Of a stretch of DNA of 64,000 nucleotides, positions 62,142-64,000 are shown piece by piece. Made by a program: the position numbers and the translations under genes. The stretch's first letter is position 1. Each line of letters begins with the position of its first letter. The notes under the pieces were generated by a model. That model made no database searches and had not been told where the DNA came from. It saw only the letters and a list, made by a program, of their open reading frames with translations. Origin of the DNA: Vibrio tarriae (GTDB lineage Bacteria; Pseudomonadota; Gammaproteobacteria; Enterobacterales; Vibrionaceae); assembly GCF_002216685.1 (NCBI RefSeq), contig NZ_CP022352.1, positions 62,001 through 126,000 on the forward strand, read 5' to 3'.

Positions 62142-62157
62142 ATTTCCTCCTGAGCCC

Positions 62158-62280
62158 TAACGCCCGCCTAAGGGGCTGACAACGCATAACAACCAAACTC
62201 AAACACAACAACCGTAACCACCGCGGCTCAATGGGACTGGAAACGCCACGCGTTGACAGTCCCTCTTGAGGCGTTTGTTA
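62158..62280 (-). repeat. VCR attC
   Basis: Closes recurring cassette c19; end repeats GTTAGTTTC/GAAACTAAC. Confidence 0.97.
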
Positions 62281-62681
62281 GTTTCGTAGCCTATTGTTTA
62301 GCAATGATTTTTTAACACATTTACTTGAAAGTAATTTTACGCAAAAGCATCACGCAAGCACACGTCCAACGCCAAAAGCTGTGAAGTTGGCTGCCAAAAC
62401 TTAAACCGTTCAGGCCGCTTAAGAGTCCGCTACAAAGAAAGCCAGATCACAGCGATGATGCAGCTTTTTATGAAACAAAACTGATCAAGTTGAACGTCCG
62501 ACAACATTGAAGCATCAAAACTTGTTGGTTATCAGCGATTTTGAAACCGCTGAACGTTCAACGCGTTCTACCAAATCAGCATCAGGAAAAACCCAAAAGC
62601 CAAATTGTGCACTTTGAACGATAAAGGCTGAATTATCAGAACCTTGTGCGTGAATTTTTGATGATTTTTCCTGAGAGAAAC
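62281..62681 (-). repeat. Recurring DUF645-like cassette c19
   Basis: Exact repeat of c17 at 59334 including the TAG and the 15-nt loss. Confidence 0.7.
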
Positions 62682-62803
62682 TAACGCCCGCCTAAGGGGC
62701 TGGCAACGCATACCACTAAACTCAAACAAAACAACCGTAACCGCCACGGCTCATTGGGACTGGAAACGCCACGCGTTGACAGTCCCTCTTGAGGCGTTTG
62801 TTA
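62682..62803 (-). repeat. VCR attC
   Basis: Closes the PhzF cassette and supplies its stop; end repeats GTTATGCGATTTT/AAAATCGCATAAC, the longest seen (13 nt). Confidence 0.97.
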
Positions 62804-63601
62804 TGCGATTTTCATTCGACCAGACAAGATCGTTACTGCTTGACCAGATAGCTTCACTTGGTTTGGATTGAGTAGTTCCACATCCACAAAACCACCTCTC
62901 TTTGAGGCCTGATAACCTTTGAGCTGAAACTTACCAAGCCTTTTCGACCAGTAAGCACACAAAGCACAATGTGCAGAGCCTGTCACGGGATCCTCATTGA
63001 CTCCAACCCACGGCGCAAAATAGCGCGATACAAAATCTACACCAGAGTCTGACTTAGCCGTAACTAAAACACCGCGACCCTTCAATTTTGATAGTCCGCT
63101 GAAATCCGGGGAAAGACCGTTGAGTAAGGACTCATTATCAATGACGATGATCTGCTTGTTATCAAACTGACCGTAAGCGATTAAGTTTGATTGTGCCAAC
63201 CCTAAGAAATTGAGCATATCTATGTTTGGGGACACTTTCATATCAAGCATTGGAGTTGGGAAAACCAAGTGGATGCTATTTTCGTCTAAATGGGCAGTCA
63301 AAATGCCCGATAGAGTTTTAAACTCAAGAACATCACCCGTTTTATAAATCCCCTGCTCTTTTAAAACATGAGCTACAGCTAAAGTACCGTGGCCACATAG
63401 GCTCACTTCAATTTCTGGTGTAAACCAACGCAGTTGCATCGTGCTCAGCGATAAAAACGCCGTTTCAGACACTGCCATTTCAGCAGCAATTGCTCGCATT
63501 GTCGCTTCATCAAGGCTAGTTTCTGTAATGCATACCCCAGCAGGATTGCCCTTAAACACTTCTGATGTAAACGAATCTACCTGAAAAATACTGACTTCCA
63601 C
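62801..63601 (-). CDS. PhzF-family isomerase/epimerase
   Basis: A 266-residue protein: VDSFTSEVFKGNPAGVCITE at the start, MAVSETAFLS with the catalytic Glu (about residue 46), VSLCGHGTLAVAHVL in the first half and EDPVTGSAHCALCAYW in the second. These are the matched halves of the PhzF (DAP-epimerase-like) fold. Members isomerise small acids, as in phenazine synthesis; no phenazine genes are nearby, so the substrate is unknown. Slightly shorter than typical (about 280). Confidence 0.85.
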   Translation of the reverse strand: MEVSIFQVDSFTSEVFKGNPAGVCITETSLDEATMRAIAAEMAVSETAFLSLSTMQLRWFTPEIEVSLCGHGTLAVAHVLKEQGIYKTGDVLEFKTLSGILTAHLDENSIHLVFPTPMLDMKVSPNIDMLNFLGLAQSNLIAYGQFDNKQIIVIDNESLLNGLSPDFSGLSKLKGRGVLVTAKSDSGVDFVSRYFAPWVGVNEDPVTGSAHCALCAYWSKRLGKFQLKGYQASKRGGFVDVELLNPNQVKLSGQAVTILSGRMKIA

Positions 63602-63640
63602 TCGATATCCTTAATTTCTTATGATGTCAGAAAAATCGCA

Positions 63641-63762
63641 TAACGCCCGCCTAAGGGGCTGACAACGCACTACCACTAAACTCAAACACAACAACCATAA
63701 CCACTACGGCTCATTGGGACTGAAAACGCCACGCGTTGGCAGTCCCTTTGAGGCGTTTGTTA
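63641..63762 (-). repeat. VCR attC, AA/GG variant
   Basis: Closes the second copy of the GNAT cassette; identical to the site at 35205. Confidence 0.97.
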
Positions 63763-64000
63763 TAGGGATTTTGCCAGCTTATTCAAATCATTACCTTCAA
63801 ATCGGTAATACTCTTTTTCTCTAATCAAACTGGCTCCGATTGATTTGTAAAACTTTCCTGCTGTCGGATTCGTACTCTCTGCTGTCCAATCTAGGCGCTG
63901 ACAGTTATGAGTAATAGCGATAGCAGCCAAGTGTTTCATCAATTGAAGTCCGATACCTTTACCACGAGCAGAGGAAGATACAAACAGGTCTTTCATATAC
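63760..64000 (-). CDS. GNAT N-acetyltransferase (duplicated cassette, copy B, 5' end outside window)
   Basis: The C-terminal 79 codons are visible and identical to those of the gene at 35324, including MKDLFVSSSARGKGIGLQLM. The start and upstream attC lie beyond the right edge. Confidence 0.85.
   Translation of the reverse strand, partial: YMKDLFVSSSARGKGIGLQLMKHLAAIAITHNCQRLDWTAESTNPTAGKFYKSIGASLIREKEYYRFEGNDLNKLAKSL

Noticed and set aside
18837..63762. Regularly spaced ~122-bp repeats that could be mistaken for a CRISPR array
   Set aside because: The repeats have the core/inverse-core ends and hairpin of integron attC sites, spacing varies from 0.4 to 1.7 kb, and spacers are genes.
14950..64000. 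Integron integrase gene and attI site
   Set aside because: No tyrosine recombinase gene is present in any frame; cassette orientation puts attI beyond the right edge.
1..64000. tRNA or rRNA genes
   Set aside because: I saw no cloverleaf-like or rRNA-like sequence; a tRNAscan run would settle this.

Overview
The window looks like chromosome 2 of Vibrio cholerae or a very close relative. Its right 49 kb is the distal part of a superintegron. I count 64 full-length attC sites: 60 are the ~121-123 bp V. cholerae repeat (VCR) and 4 are of other types. Four more decayed attC remnants lie at the left end. The integrase gene and attI are not in the window. Cassettes read on the minus strand, so attI should lie beyond the right edge and the end of the array is at about 14.9 kb.

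Left region (1-14.87 kb) is ordinary chromosome: an AbrB-type membrane protein and a 2-hydroxyacid dehydrogenase, a DUF4336 protein, GNAT, NUDIX and GlpM proteins, a TrmK-type methyltransferase and a LysR regulator, a quinol-monooxygenase/nitroreductase pair, an RND efflux pump with its adaptor, and a sulfur-stress cluster. That cluster has an ArsR/BigR-type repressor with two cysteines, two YedE-like transporters, a DUF2892 membrane protein and a CoA-disulfide-reductase/rhodanese fusion. The array joins this block at a VCR that has lost half its length.

Array, left end (14.9-19.2 kb): decayed cassettes (DMT transporter, choloylglycine-hydrolase family protein, two remnants of a recurring cassette), a broken IS30-family element and a DUF1289 gene. 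From 19.16 to 23.2 kb, two inverted copies of a 1256-bp IS3-family element flank two cassettes whose VCRs point the opposite way from the other full-length sites: an IS-bounded inversion.

Array, main part (23.2-64 kb): about 33 gene cassettes mixed with 19 copies of a ~405-415 bp recurring cassette (21 counting the two remnants) that carries at most a short reading frame resembling DUF645. Gene cassettes include GNAT acetyltransferases, VOC/glyoxalase proteins, two toxin-antitoxin pairs (ParDE, RelBE) in reverse orientation, a nucleotidyltransferase pair, HNH-like, DUF2806, DUF3800, Fic, HD, SMI1/KNR4, YkgJ, PhzF and small membrane proteins, and a broken reverse transcriptase. Several cassettes are duplicated exactly.

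Two general patterns stand out. Every intact cassette has its own 8-13 nt inverted repeat, joining its first bases to the bases just before its attC. Many cassette genes take their stop codon from the TAA of the attC site. The end repeats also help reconstruct what the IS elements deleted.
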